From Paraburkholderia sp. HP33-1 (GTDB taxonomy: Bacteria > Pseudomonadota > Gammaproteobacteria > Burkholderiales > Burkholderiaceae), in the NCBI RefSeq assembly GCF_021390595.1, contig NZ_JAJEJR010000001.1, positions 1 through 64,000 of the forward strand: a stretch of 64,000 bases of DNA, written 5' to 3'. A model generated the notes under the pieces. It was not told the origin of the DNA and did no database searches. It saw nothing but the letters and a program-made list of their open reading frames with translations. A program made the position numbers and the translations under genes. Of the stretch, positions 1-15,158 are shown piece by piece. How positions within the stretch are numbered: position 1 is the stretch's first letter; each line of letters opens with the position of its first letter.

Positions 1-936
1 GTCGCTGACAACCCCGGCATCTCGTATAACCCGCTGTTCCTGTATGGCGGTGTGGGTCTCGGCAAGACCCACCTGATCCACGCGATCGGCAACCAGTTGC
101 TGATGGACAAACCCGGCGCGCGGATCCGTTATATCCACGCGGAACAGTATGTGTCCGACGTCGTGAAGGCGTACCAGCGCAAGGCATTCGACGACTTCAA
201 GCGCTACTACCACTCGCTCGACCTGCTGCTGATCGACGATATTCAGTTCTTTTCAGGCAAGTCGCGCACGCAGGAAGAATTCTTCTACGCGTTCGAGGCG
301 CTGGTCGCGAACAAGGCGCAGGTGATCATCACGAGCGACACGTATCCGAAGGAAATCTCGGGTATCGACGACCGCCTGATCTCGCGCTTCGACTCCGGTC
401 TGACGGTGGCGATTGAGCCGCCCGAACTCGAAATGCGCGTCGCGATTCTGATGCGCAAGGCGCAATCGGAATTCGTGAGCCTGAACGAGGACGTCGCCTT
501 CTTCGTCGCGAAGCATCTGCGTTCGAACGTGCGCGAACTCGAAGGCGCGCTGCGCAAGATCCTCGCGTATTCGAAGTTCCACGGCCGCGAAATCACGATC
601 GAGCTGACGAAGGAAGCGCTGAAAGACCTGCTGACGGTGCAGAACCGCCAGATCTCGGTGGAAAACATCCAGAAAACGGTCGCCGACTTCTACAGCATCA
701 AGGTCGCGGACATGTATTCGAAAAAGCGTCCGGCGAATATCGCGCGGCCGCGGCAGATCGCGATGTATCTGGCCAAGGAGCTGACGCAGAAGAGCTTGCC
801 GGAAATCGGCGAGCTGTTCGGCGGGCGCGACCACACGACGGTGCTGCACGCGGTGCGCAAGATCGCCGACGAGCGCAGCAAGGACGCGCAGCTGAACCAC
901 GAACTGCACGTGCTGGAACAGACGCTGAAGGGTTAG
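1..936 (+). CDS. dnaA: Chromosomal replication initiator DnaA, 3' part
   Basis: This is the 3' part of dnaA; the 5' end lies outside the window, and the frame is open from base 1. DnaA binds DnaA boxes at oriC and unwinds the origin. The visible 311 residues begin just before the Walker A motif (GGVGLGKTH, around bases 46-72), continue through Walker B ([10 protein letters not shown]) and the AAA+ sensor regions, and end with the DnaA signature helix-turn-helix ([14 protein letters not shown]). The missing part would be the DnaB-interaction and linker domains. It is followed 275 bp later by dnaN in the conserved dnaA-dnaN-gyrB order. Identification is very secure; only the start is unseen. 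Confidence 0.97.
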   Translation, partial: VADNPGISYNPLFLYGGVGLGKTHLIHAIGNQLLMDKPGARIRYIHAEQYVSDVVKAYQRKAFDDFKRYYHSLDLLLIDDIQFFSGKSRTQEEFFYAFEALVANKAQVIITSDTYPKEISGIDDRLISRFDSGLTVAIEPPELEMRVAILMRKAQSEFVSLNEDVAFFVAKHLRSNVRELEGALRKILAYSKFHGREITIELTKEALKDLLTVQNRQISVENIQKTVADFYSIKVADMYSKKRPANIARPRQIAMYLAKELTQKSLPEIGELFGGRDHTTVLHAVRKIADERSKDAQLNHELHVLEQTLKG

Positions 937-1211
937 GCGCGCAGGGAAGCAGGAAAACGGGCAGGGAACAAGCGACCCGGCGGCAACCCGGAGCATGCTC
1001 CGCAAAATCGACCTGTTTATTCCCGAACTCGCCCCCATTTTAGTGAGGCGGTCCCGTTTTCAGGCACAATACAGGTTTAACCGCCCGGCGGCCGCGGGCG
1101 GATTTCACGCCGTGTCGGGCGCTTTTCGTGGCGCCGGCGGGGAGCCGTGGCTGCACGCTGGAAAGCTTGTCCCGTAAGGCGTGCAGGCCGTTATATCAAC
1201 GAAGGAACCCT

Positions 1212-2315
1212 ATGCAACTGGTCAAGACCGAACGCGATAACCTCCTTAGGCCGCTGCAAACTGTGAGCGGCATCGTCGAACGCCGCCATACGTTGCCGAT
1301 CCTCGCCAATTTGCTGATCACCAAGAACGGTCCGGACGTATCGTTCCTGTCGACCGACCTCGAGTTGCAGATCACCACGCGCGCCGATTTCGGCGTGGGC
1401 GGCGATTCGGTCGCGACCACGGTGGCGGCGCGCAAGCTCCTCGACATTCTGCGCGCGATGCCCGAAGGTCAGGTCACGCTGACGCTGAACGACAAGCGCC
1501 TGACCGTGCAATCCGGCAAGAGCCGCTTTGCACTGCAAACGCTCGCCGCCGACGAATTTCCGACCGTCGCTCAGGCTAAAGACTACGGCGCGAGCCTCGT
1601 GGTTCCGCAAAAGACGTTCCGCCAGCTGCTCGGCATGGTCCATTTCTCGATGGCCCAGCAGGACATCCGCTACTACCTGAACGGCATGCTGCTGGTGGTG
1701 GACGGCGACCAGCTGATGGCGGTCGCGACGGACGGCCACCGTCTCGCGTTCTCGTCTATGAAGATCGAGGGCTCGTTCGCGCGCCAGGAAGTGATCATCC
1801 CGCGCAAGACGATTCTCGAACTGCAGCGCCTGCTCGAAGACATCGACGACACGGTCAATATCGACATCGCGCAGACGCAGGTCAAGTTCACGTTCGGGCA
1901 GGTCGAACTCGTGTCGAAGCTCGTGGAAGGCAAGTTCCCCGATTTCCAGCGAGTGATTCCGAAGTCGCACAAGAACAAATTCCAGATTGGCCGCGAAGAA
2001 CTGCAGCGCTCGCTGCAACGCGCGGCGATTCTGACGTCGGACAAATTCAAGGGCGTGCGCTGCATCGTCGAGCCGGGCCAGTTGAAGATCATGTCGACCA
2101 ACGCCGATCAGGAAGAGGCGCAGGAAGAACTGGAAATCGCATACGACGGCGACAGCGTCGATATCGGGTTCAACGTCACGTATCTGCTCGACGTGCTCGC
2201 GAACCTGAAGGTCGACATGCTGCAAGTGAGTCTGGGTGACGCCAGCTCCAGCGCGTTGATCACGATTCCCGAAAACGAGGAATTCAAATACGTGGTGATG
2301 CCGATGCGCATCTGA
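1212..2315 (+). CDS. dnaN: DNA polymerase III beta sliding clamp
   Basis: The product is the ring-shaped processivity clamp that tethers DNA polymerase III to DNA. It is 367 residues, the usual length for the family, beginning MQLVKTERDNLL and ending with the typical C-terminal VVMPMR clamp motif. The frame is open further upstream, but the ATG at 1212 is chosen because a good ribosome site (GAAGGAA) precedes it and the conserved clamp sequence starts here. It lies between dnaA and gyrB, as is usual near the origin, and is closed by a strong hairpin terminator. Codon use is typical of the backbone. Confidence 0.97.
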   Translation: MQLVKTERDNLLRPLQTVSGIVERRHTLPILANLLITKNGPDVSFLSTDLELQITTRADFGVGGDSVATTVAARKLLDILRAMPEGQVTLTLNDKRLTVQSGKSRFALQTLAADEFPTVAQAKDYGASLVVPQKTFRQLLGMVHFSMAQQDIRYYLNGMLLVVDGDQLMAVATDGHRLAFSSMKIEGSFARQEVIIPRKTILELQRLLEDIDDTVNIDIAQTQVKFTFGQVELVSKLVEGKFPDFQRVIPKSHKNKFQIGREELQRSLQRAAILTSDKFKGVRCIVEPGQLKIMSTNADQEEAQEELEIAYDGDSVDIGFNVTYLLDVLANLKVDMLQVSLGDASSSALITIPENEEFKYVVMPMRI

Positions 2316-2340
2316 CGCGGCCAACATCAAGAAGAACACC

Positions 2341-2370
2341 AAGGGGCGCAGCGCCCCTTTGGCGTTTTTA
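2341..2370 (+). terminator. Rho-independent terminator after dnaN
   Basis: A near-perfect hairpin (AAGGGGCGC with GCGCCCCTTT) starts 25 bp after the dnaN stop and is followed by a T-rich stretch. It would separate dnaN transcription from gyrB. Confidence 0.75.
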
Positions 2371-2381
2371 TGGCGTTTTGA

Positions 2382-4901
<2,520 letters not shown>

Positions 4902-4938
4902 GGGTGCATGTAAATAGCCTCGTAACCGCAGAAATTGA

Positions 4939-4973
4939 GACCCATAAGTTGAGAAGCTTATGGGTCTTTTTTA
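4939..4973 (+). terminator. Rho-independent terminator after gyrB
   Basis: A 10-bp perfect stem (GACCCATAAG / CTTATGGGTC) with an 8-nt loop is followed directly by six T residues, 37 bp after the gyrB stop. Confidence 0.85.
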
Positions 4974-5077
4974 TTGATGGCCCAGATGAACCTGTCCGCA
5001 TTTTTGTGGGCGATTTGCGAGTCTCGACTTGGAGGTCTGTAGTCGGAGATGCGCGGCCGCGACTGTTTAGATTGTCG

Positions 5078-5086
5078 CCGCCGAGG
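5078..5086. repeat. Target site duplication of the IS256-family element (left copy)
   Basis: The sequence CCGCCGAGG occurs at 5078-5086 and again at 6430-6438, directly flanking the inverted repeats of the element. A duplication of 8-9 bp is normal for the IS256 family. Because of runs of G and C at both ends, the exact border is uncertain by one or two bases. The intact duplication indicates simple insertion without later rearrangement. Confidence 0.75.
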
Positions 5087-6429
5087 GGGCTGTCAGTAAT
5101 TTCGTGTTCAAGGCATATGATGCTCCCCAGGAGAATATATGCCTCGCAAACCGAAAGCCCCGCCGGCAGACCTGCCGACGATTCCCGCCGAACTGCTTGA
5201 GCAGTTCGGCAATGGCCCGATGACGGCCGATGCCATCAATACCGCGACGCTGGCCCTCAAGAAGGCCTTGATCGAGCGGGCGCTGGGCGCCGAGTTGAAC
5301 CACCATCTGGGCTATCCGTCTGGCGCTGCCAGGCCTGCCGCCGTCACCAACCAGCGCAACGGCACGGGTGCCAAAACGGTCCTGACTGAAGACGGCCCGA
5401 TCCGCATCGAGGTGCCTCGCGATCGCCACGGCAGCTTCGAACCGCTGTTGATTCCCAAACACGAACGACGCTTTACGGGCTTCGACGACAAGATCATCGC
5501 CATGTATGCGCGGGGCATGACCGTACGCGAGATTCAGGGCTTCGTGCTGGAACAATACGGCACCGAGGTGTCGCCCGAGTTCATCAGCTCGGTGACCGAC
5601 GAGGTGATGAGCGAAGTCACCGCCTGGCAGGCCCGGCCGCTTGACCCGATGTACCCGGTCGTGTTCTTCGATGCGTTGCGCGTCAAGATCCGTGAAGACG
5701 CCGTCGTGCGCAACAAGGCCGTCTATCTGGCGCTGGGCATTCTGCCCGACGGCACACGCGACATCCTGGGTCTGTGGATCGAGAACACCGAGGGCGCCAA
5801 GTTCTGGATGAAGGTGTTCAACGATCTCAAGACTCGCGGCGTCAACGACATCCTGATCGCCGTGACCGACGGCCTTAAGGGCATGCCCGAAGCGCTGGCA
5901 GCCGTGTTTCCGGCCACGACGCTGCAAACCTGCATCGTCCATCTGATCCGCAACAGCCTGGATTACGCAAGCTGGAAAGACCGCAAATCGCTGGCCGCCG
6001 CGATTCGCCCGATCTATACCGCTCCAAGCGCGGAAGCGGCTCAGGCCGAACTGGATGCATTTGCCCAAGGGCCATGGGGTCAGAAATTTCCGCCTGTCAG
6101 TGCCGCGTGGCGCAACGCCTGGGATCGCGTAATTCCGTTCTTTGCGTTTCCACCGGCCGTACGCAAGGTGATTTACACAACGAACGCCATCGAGAACATC
6201 AACTCCCAGTTACGCAAGATCATCAAGACCCGGGGACACTTCCCGAGCGACGATGCGGCAACGAAACTCATCTGGCTGGCGCTGCGCAACATCACCGCCG
6301 ATTGGGGCCGTGCCGCTCAGGACTGGAAGACAGCCATGAACCAATTCGCTATCCTTTACGCCGATCGATTCGTTCGGCCATCCGTGTGAATCTCAACCCC
6401 GCCTTGAACACGGAAATTCTGACACCCCC
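5087..6429 (+). mobile_element. IS256-family insertion sequence, complete
   Basis: This is a 1.34-kb element with one transposase gene and imperfect terminal inverted repeats of about 28 bp: left end 5087-5114 reading GGGCTGTCAGTAATTTC and onward, right end 6401-6429 as its complement, both sharing the inner block CGTGTTCAAGGC. Flanking 9-bp repeats mark the target. The transposase frame is intact, so the copy is probably recent and may be active. It lies in the intergenic region after gyrB, downstream of the gyrB terminator, and separates gyrB from a stretch with DnaA boxes. Confidence 0.9.
5139..6389 (+). CDS. IS256-family transposase
   Basis: The product is a DDE transposase of the IS256 (mutator-like) family, 416 residues, a usual length for the family. 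Catalytic candidates are D in VVFFDALRVK, D in AVTDGLKG and E in NAIENINSQLRK; the family Cys-His motif is in LQTCIVHLIRNSL. The ATG at 5139 follows a clear CCAGGAGA ribosome site. No frameshift or stop is seen, so the protein should be functional. It fills the element between the two inverted repeats. Confidence 0.95.
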   Translation: MPRKPKAPPADLPTIPAELLEQFGNGPMTADAINTATLALKKALIERALGAELNHHLGYPSGAARPAAVTNQRNGTGAKTVLTEDGPIRIEVPRDRHGSFEPLLIPKHERRFTGFDDKIIAMYARGMTVREIQGFVLEQYGTEVSPEFISSVTDEVMSEVTAWQARPLDPMYPVVFFDALRVKIREDAVVRNKAVYLALGILPDGTRDILGLWIENTEGAKFWMKVFNDLKTRGVNDILIAVTDGLKGMPEALAAVFPATTLQTCIVHLIRNSLDYASWKDRKSLAAAIRPIYTAPSAEAAQAELDAFAQGPWGQKFPPVSAAWRNAWDRVIPFFAFPPAVRKVIYTTNAIENINSQLRKIIKTRGHFPSDDAATKLIWLALRNITADWGRAAQDWKTAMNQFAILYADRFVRPSV

Positions 6430-6438
6430 CCGCCGAGG

Positions 6439-6816
6439 GGTCCAAATCGTCTCTCCAGCGAGGCCACTTATCCACATCCTCCTCTGGACAACTTTTGTAA
6501 AAGCCCCAGAACACCTTGTGGGCGAAACCTTGATAAGACCGCAGCGTTTACAGGTCGACTAAAAATTCTCCCTGGCTCCGTTAACCTGTCCGCCTGCGCT
6601 CCCAAGGGTTATCGATTCCGCAGCGCGTTGATCCGTAAACGAACTTCCAAGTTATCCACAGCCGAACGCGTCACTTGTTAACTATTACTACGTATACATA
6701 CACAAAGACTATAAAAACCAGAGAAGCAGGCCCAAACCCGCGCAACGTATACGCGCACAACAACAGCAACATCGCAGCAAGCAGAGCCAGCAAGCACCGA
6801 CCGAGCAAGTCGCACC
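6439..6816. other. Intergenic region with DnaA boxes, candidate oriC
   Basis: This 378-bp stretch has no gene. It holds two perfect DnaA boxes TTATCCACA in the same orientation (6468-6476 and 6652-6660), weaker box-like words between them (for example TTGTGGGCG near 6518), and, right after the second box, a stretch of relatively high A+T (about 6675-6720). With dnaA-dnaN-gyrB next to it, this is what an origin or part of one could look like. Against this, only two perfect boxes are seen, and the region upstream of dnaA is outside the window and may hold the main origin. Confidence 0.4.
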
Positions 6817-7698
6817 TCACCCCAACGGCAAACAGATCTCCGTAACCAGCTCCGCAGGCGCAGTCTCCTTAGGACTATTCAAATACTCCTCAAACACCGG
6901 CGCATCGGCCGCCTCTCTCCCGGACTGCACGAGCCAGGTCCCATACAACCACTCATAAGCCGCCCGCATATCGCTATATGGCCCAACATGCCGCAACACC
7001 GCATATTCACCACCGCGTATACGCGTGACAGAAACCTCCCCACCCATCGCAACAGCCGAAGCCACTTCAGCCATCACAGGCCCCGGCAACAACACCCCCG
7101 CCTTCGACCGCAAATCCTGCTCCTCAACCACCCCCGGATCATCGAAGTAAACCCCAATCATCCGCAGTTGTCCCGCCAGCAGATTGTGTTTCCCGAGCCA
7201 GGTAAACAAAGCATCAAAAGCCTTGCCGATCTGCATATAAGGCCCGACATGATCGACCGACAAAATCTCCATCGGCTCCACATAACGAATCTCCACCTCA
7301 CGCACCGAAGCCATCTGCCCGTCTCCTGAAAGCGCCGGCCGGAACCGGCAATGCGTGCCTTGCCTGCGATACTGCGCCGGCGGCACACCAAACACCGCAC
7401 GAAACGTCCGCGAGAAAGACTGCAAACTGCTATAGCCCGAGCGCTCGGCGATCTCGGCAATCGGCATCGAACTGTTCGCGAGAAAACCCGCTGCGCGATG
7501 CAGCCGTAAACGCCGCACCGTCGTCGCGACCGTCTCGCCGTACATCGCCTGATAGATCCGGTGCCAGTGATACGGCGACAGACACGCAATTTCCGCGAGC
7601 CGTCCGATATCGAGCGGTTCGTCGAGGTGATCGTAGATATGGTCGAGCACGCGCGCGAGCCGTATTTCGTATCGAGCGCGATGGTCTGATTCGTTCAT
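6817..7698 (-). CDS. AraC-family regulator with GyrI-like effector domain
   Basis: This is a transcription regulator of 293 residues. An N-terminal AraC-type double helix-turn-helix (about residues 8-110; note IAEIAERSGYSSLQSFSRTFRAVFGVPPAQYRR) is followed by a GyrI-like/SOUL-type small-molecule binding domain (about 135-290). Proteins of this SoxS/Rob-plus-GyrI layout often respond to toxic organic compounds. The start at 7698 (MNESDHRARYEIRL) is preferred over an upstream in-frame start because conserved sequence begins there. It is transcribed away from eutB, with about 260 bp between them. No target is evident, and control of eutBC is possible but not shown. Confidence 0.85.
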   Translation of the reverse strand: MNESDHRARYEIRLARVLDHIYDHLDEPLDIGRLAEIACLSPYHWHRIYQAMYGETVATTVRRLRLHRAAGFLANSSMPIAEIAERSGYSSLQSFSRTFRAVFGVPPAQYRRQGTHCRFRPALSGDGQMASVREVEIRYVEPMEILSVDHVGPYMQIGKAFDALFTWLGKHNLLAGQLRMIGVYFDDPGVVEEQDLRSKAGVLLPGPVMAEVASAVAMGGEVSVTRIRGGEYAVLRHVGPYSDMRAAYEWLYGTWLVQSGREAADAPVFEEYLNSPKETAPAELVTEICLPLG

Positions 7699-7958
7699 GA
7701 CTGGACCGCTGAAAATTGGCGCGACAGAATGCGAGCAAAGTATCACGTCGGAGTGTGCCGGCCGTTTACCAAATCCTGCGGAATTGCGACAGACATTGCC
7801 CGCCAGCAGCACAGGTAAACAGCCCCAACCCCCGCGAAGTGACGCCTCCGCCGTTTGGCGCTATCGTGTGATGTACACATCCAGCAGCAAGCAGCTTGTA
7901 AGCCGCCGTTCCCATTCCTACCCGCGTTCGCGCGAAGTGAAGCGATGGAGCCGCAAAT

Positions 7959-9353
7959 ATGAGTTACACCGAGTCGATCGGCAGTCGCACGTACCGCTTC
8001 GCCGACCTGAAGACCCTGCTCGCGAAAGCGAGCCCGCAACGCTCGGGCGACCAGCTCGCGGGCATCGCGGCAGCGAGCGAAGAAGAGCGGGTCGCCGCCA
8101 AAATGGCGCTGGCACAGGTGCCACTGCGCACATTTCTGAGCGAACCGCTGATCCCGTACGAAACCGACGAAGTCACGCGCCTGATCGTCGACGATCACTC
8201 GCCGGAAGCCTTCGCCGAAATCTCCCATCTGACGGTAGGCGACTTCCGCAACTGGCTGCTCAGCACCACAACCGACACCGACGCACTCACCCGCATCACC
8301 GAGGGTCTCACACCAGAAATGGTCGCCGCAGTCTCAAAGCTGATGCGCAACCAGGATTTGATCGCCACCGCGCGTAAACGCCCGGTCATCACACGCTTTC
8401 GTAACACGGTCGGTTTACCTGGCCGCATGTCCGTACGTCTGCAACCAAACCACCCAACCGACGACGTCAAAGGCATCGCCGCCTCGATGCTCGACGGCCT
8501 GATGTACGGGTGCGGCGACGCCCTTATCGGCATCAATCCCGCGAGCGACAATCTCGCCGCGATCACGAAGCTGCTGCTGATGATCGACGAATTCCGTCAG
8601 CGCTATGACGTGCCGACGCAATCGTGCGTGCTCACGCACGTGACGAGCACGATCGCCGCGATCGAAAAAGGCGCGCCGGTCGATCTCGTGTTCCAGTCGA
8701 TAGCGGGCACCGAGAAAGCGAACGCGAGCTTCGGCATTTCGCTCGCGCTGCTGCAGGAAGCGTACGAGGCGGGGCTGTCGCTGCAACGTGGCACCGTCGG
8801 TAGCAATCTGATGTACTTCGAAACGGGGCAGGGCAGCGCGTTGTCGGCGGATGCGCATTTCGGCGTCGATCAACAGACCTGCGAGGCGCGCGCGTATGCG
8901 GTCGCGCGCAAGTTCAAGCCGTTTCTGGTGAACACGGTGGTCGGTTTCATCGGCCCAGAGTATCTGTACGACGGCAAGCAGATCACACGCGCGGGTCTCG
9001 AAGATCACTTCTGCGGCAAGCTGCTTGGCGTGCCGATGGGTTGCGACATCTGCTACACGAACCACGCCGAAGCGGATCAGGACGACATGGACAATCTGCT
9101 GACGCTGCTCGGCGTCGCGGGCATCAACTTCATCATGGGCGTGCCGGGCGCGGACGACGTGATGCTCAACTACCAGAGCACGTCGTTTCACGACGCACTG
9201 TACGTGCGCGACGTGCTCGGTTTACGGCGTGCGCCTGAATTCGAGGCATGGCTGGAGTCGATGCAGATCATCGACGCACGCGGCGCATTGATCGGTGCGA
9301 CAGCACGGCAACCGCTGCTCGAAAGCGCGCGCGACTGGATGGGTATCGTATGA
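7959..9353 (+). CDS. eutB: Ethanolamine ammonia-lyase large subunit
   Basis: The product is the large (alpha) subunit of adenosylcobalamin-dependent ethanolamine ammonia-lyase, which converts ethanolamine to acetaldehyde and ammonia. It is 464 residues, the family length, colinear with EutB from the N-terminal SYTESIGSRTYRFADLKTLLAKASP to the conserved core (MLDGLMYGCGDALIGINPASD, the NPSD-type substrate region, and GSNLMYFETGQGSALSADAHFGVDQ). It overlaps eutC by the four bases ATGA, so the two subunits are probably translationally coupled. No carboxysome-like shell genes, reactivase eutA or permease are next to it, which indicates a simple cytosolic pathway for nitrogen supply. No cobalamin riboswitch was recognised upstream. 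Confidence 0.96.
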   Translation: MSYTESIGSRTYRFADLKTLLAKASPQRSGDQLAGIAAASEEERVAAKMALAQVPLRTFLSEPLIPYETDEVTRLIVDDHSPEAFAEISHLTVGDFRNWLLSTTTDTDALTRITEGLTPEMVAAVSKLMRNQDLIATARKRPVITRFRNTVGLPGRMSVRLQPNHPTDDVKGIAASMLDGLMYGCGDALIGINPASDNLAAITKLLLMIDEFRQRYDVPTQSCVLTHVTSTIAAIEKGAPVDLVFQSIAGTEKANASFGISLALLQEAYEAGLSLQRGTVGSNLMYFETGQGSALSADAHFGVDQQTCEARAYAVARKFKPFLVNTVVGFIGPEYLYDGKQITRAGLEDHFCGKLLGVPMGCDICYTNHAEADQDDMDNLLTLLGVAGINFIMGVPGADDVMLNYQSTSFHDALYVRDVLGLRRAPEFEAWLESMQIIDARGALIGATARQPLLESARDWMGIV

Positions 9354-10141
9354 GCGAGAACGACGCACTCGACAAGGATCCGTGGAACGTACTGCGCCGG
9401 TTTACGCAGGCGCGCATCGCGTTGGGCCGCGCGGGCAACAGCTTGCCGACCGCACCGTTGCTCGCGTTCAATCTCGCGCATGCGCAGGCGCGCGACGCCG
9501 TGCATCATCCGCTCGATGCCGACGCGCTTCACGCACAATTGCACGCGCAAGGTTTCAACACGCTCGACGTGCATAGCGCCGCGCCGGATCGCGAGCATTA
9601 TTTGAGGCGTCCCGATCTTGGGCGGCGGCTGTCGGAAGAGAGTCGCGCGGCGCTTGCGCAACTGCCGACACAATCAAGCGATGTGCTGTTCGTGATCGGC
9701 GATGGTCTATCGGCGTTCGCCGCATCGAAGCAGGCCGTACCACTGTTGCAGGCCATGCATCCGAAGCTCGCGGACTGGACCATCGGCCCAGTAGTGATCG
9801 CGCGTCAGGCCCGCGTCGCACTCGGCGACGAGATTGGCGAATTGCTCGACGCGAAGATCGTCGTGATGCTCATCGGAGAGCGGCCAGGTTTGAGTTCGCC
9901 GGATAGCCTCGGCATCTACATCACGTATGCGCCGAAAACCGGTTGCAGCGACGCACAGCGCAACTGCATTTCGAACGTGCGGCCCGAAGGACTCGACTAT
10001 GAGCAGGCCGCACACAAGCTGCACTACCTGCTCATGCAGGCGAGGAAGCTGAGACTGACAGGTGTGGGTTTGAAAGACGATAGCGATGAGCTGCTGGCGA
10101 GCGCACCGATAAACCCTGCCGTAAGTGATGATTCAGCGTAG
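9350..10141 (+). CDS. eutC: Ethanolamine ammonia-lyase small subunit
   Basis: The product is the small (beta) subunit of ethanolamine ammonia-lyase, needed for cobalamin binding together with EutB. It has 263 residues from the ATG at 9350, which overlaps the eutB stop (ATGA). Family features include the N-terminal PWNVLRRFTQARIALGRAGNSLPTA-type segment, the QLPTQSSDVLFVIGDGLSA region, and the C-terminal GERPGLSSPDSLGIYITYAPK followed by SDAQRNCISNVRPEGLDYEQA. The frame is open upstream within eutB, but the overlapping ATG fits the family start. Its coupling with eutB matches the one-to-one subunit ratio of the enzyme. Confidence 0.96.
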   Translation: MSENDALDKDPWNVLRRFTQARIALGRAGNSLPTAPLLAFNLAHAQARDAVHHPLDADALHAQLHAQGFNTLDVHSAAPDREHYLRRPDLGRRLSEESRAALAQLPTQSSDVLFVIGDGLSAFAASKQAVPLLQAMHPKLADWTIGPVVIARQARVALGDEIGELLDAKIVVMLIGERPGLSSPDSLGIYITYAPKTGCSDAQRNCISNVRPEGLDYEQAAHKLHYLLMQARKLRLTGVGLKDDSDELLASAPINPAVSDDSA

Positions 10142-10164
10142 GGCGCAACGCGGAAACATCACGC

Positions 10165-12555
<2,391 letters not shown>

Positions 12556-12584
12556 TGGTGGCTTCCTCGTGCAATTTGTGGTCT

Positions 12585-12616
12585 AGTAAACACCTTGAAG
12601 CCACTACAAGGTCAAG
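12585..12616 (-). promoter_or_regulatory. MerR-type promoter/operator of the metal ATPase gene
   Basis: On the minus strand a -35 box TTGACC (12615-12610) is followed by an over-long spacer of 19 bp and a -10-like TTTACT. The spacer contains an inverted repeat with arms ACCTTG and CAAGGT (12592-12612 on the plus strand), the pattern recognised by ZntR/CadR/PbrR regulators, which untwist long-spacer promoters when they bind metal. It reads toward the ATPase start at 12555. The divergent regulator starts at 12637 and probably represses itself here. Confidence 0.75.
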
Positions 12617-12636
12617 GCCGCGTGGAGGAAAGGTCC

Positions 12637-13068
12637 ATGAAAATCGGCGAACTGGCGAAAATCGCCCATTGCACGACGGAAACCATCCGTTTCTACGAAA
12701 AAGAGCGCCTGCTGCCCGAGGCGGAGCGCACCGAAGCCAATTACCGCAGTTACACGGCGAAGCACGTCGAACGCTTGCGTTTCATCCGCAATTGCCGCGC
12801 GCTCGACATGACCCACGACGAAATCCGCGCGTTGCTGCGTCTGACCGACGCGCCGGCGAACGGCTGCGGCGGCATGCATACGCTGGTCGACGAGCACATC
12901 GCGCACGTCGACACGCGGATCGAAGAGCTGCAGCAGCTGAAAGCGCAGCTGACGACGCTGCGCGACCAATGCCACGGCGAGCATCCGGTCGAAGACTGCG
13001 GCATCGTGCACGGCCTGACCGACATGGATGTGGCCGTGCCGCGTCCGCGGCATACGCATCTCGGCTGA
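12637..13068 (+). CDS. MerR-family metal-responsive regulator (CadR/PbrR type)
   Basis: This is a 143-residue regulator of the MerR family. The N-terminal winged helix (MKIGELAKIAHCTTETIRFYEKERLLPEAERTEANYR region) is followed by a dimerisation helix and a C-terminal metal loop. Metal ligands of the CadR/PbrR subgroup are visible: a Cys in NCRALDM, a Cys in the NGCGGMH segment, and later CHGEHPVEDC. A His-containing tail ends the protein. The ATG at 12637 follows GGAGGAAAGG. It is divergent from the metal ATPase and very probably activates it through the operator at 12585-12616. Whether Cd, Pb or Zn is the main signal is not decided. Confidence 0.9.
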   Translation: MKIGELAKIAHCTTETIRFYEKERLLPEAERTEANYRSYTAKHVERLRFIRNCRALDMTHDEIRALLRLTDAPANGCGGMHTLVDEHIAHVDTRIEELQQLKAQLTTLRDQCHGEHPVEDCGIVHGLTDMDVAVPRPRHTHLG

Positions 13069-13190
13069 CGCCGGGCCGGCCGTCGTGCGCCATCGCGTCA
13101 CGACGCGGCGCTGGCGCGGCAACCTCATACACGGCAAGGCCGCACGCGCGACCTTGCCGATCGATCATCGAATCCAGTTGGAGAATCAAC

Positions 13191-13391
13191 GTGTTCACCT
13201 GTAGAAACCAGTCCTGCGGCGCGCAGTGGGAGCAATCCGACGTCGTCATCAAGAACGAAGGGCAGGGGCTCCTGTTCCGCTGCCCGCTATGCGGCGCGCG
13301 CAATTACGTCGAGCGTTTCGACGGCGACGACGGCGAGGTGCTGTACGAGCAACTGCCGGGCCGCCCCGATCAGGGCCCGATGGCCGAGTAA
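13191..13391 (+). CDS. Small zinc-ribbon protein
   Basis: This 66-residue protein begins with GTG at 13191 behind TTGGAGAATC. Four cysteines in two knuckles (CRNQSC near the N-terminus and CPLC near residue 30) form a likely zinc ribbon. The tail is acidic. Similar small proteins occur widely in Burkholderia, and I know no established function. It ends 23 bp before dbpA and may be cotranscribed with it. Codon use is like the neighbours, which supports a real gene. Confidence 0.7.
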   Translation: MFTCRNQSCGAQWEQSDVVIKNEGQGLLFRCPLCGARNYVERFDGDDGEVLYEQLPGRPDQGPMAE

Positions 13392-13414
13392 CCGCGATTC
13401 CTGCAGACGACCCT

Positions 13415-14818
<1,404 letters not shown>

Positions 14819-15158
14819 TTCACCCGAGGCTGCGGCTTTTTGTGCTCCGAATTCGAAGAGCACTGACTCGCGAAACGGCCGCATCCGCGGCCGTTTCCGC
14901 AAGCGGGCCGCTTAGCATCACATTTCTTCATACCTACGCGGTTTCCCGCATTCCCCGAACTCCCCGCAAACCATGATCCCGCCAGCTTTGCCAGATGTGG
15001 AGCGCCCTCGCGCGAGCCATGACGAAAACGCATGCGGCGTATGACAAAGTTTCGATTGTGAGCGTTCTTTGGCTGATGCCTAATCACCGCACCGGAAGGA
15101 ACGCCCCGCCGCCGCCGTTCGCGCGGCCGCTGGCGGCTGAAGAAAGGGAGAAAGTCTT
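14819..15158. other. Intergenic region between dbpA and the aminotransferase gene
   Basis: No gene is supported in these 340 bp. A long perfect hairpin (GAAACGGCCGC / GCGGCCGTTTC, 14872-14897) lies 54 bp after dbpA and may end its transcript, although no long T run follows. The rest should contain the promoter of the aminotransferase gene; I cannot assign -35 and -10 boxes safely. Confidence 0.5.
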
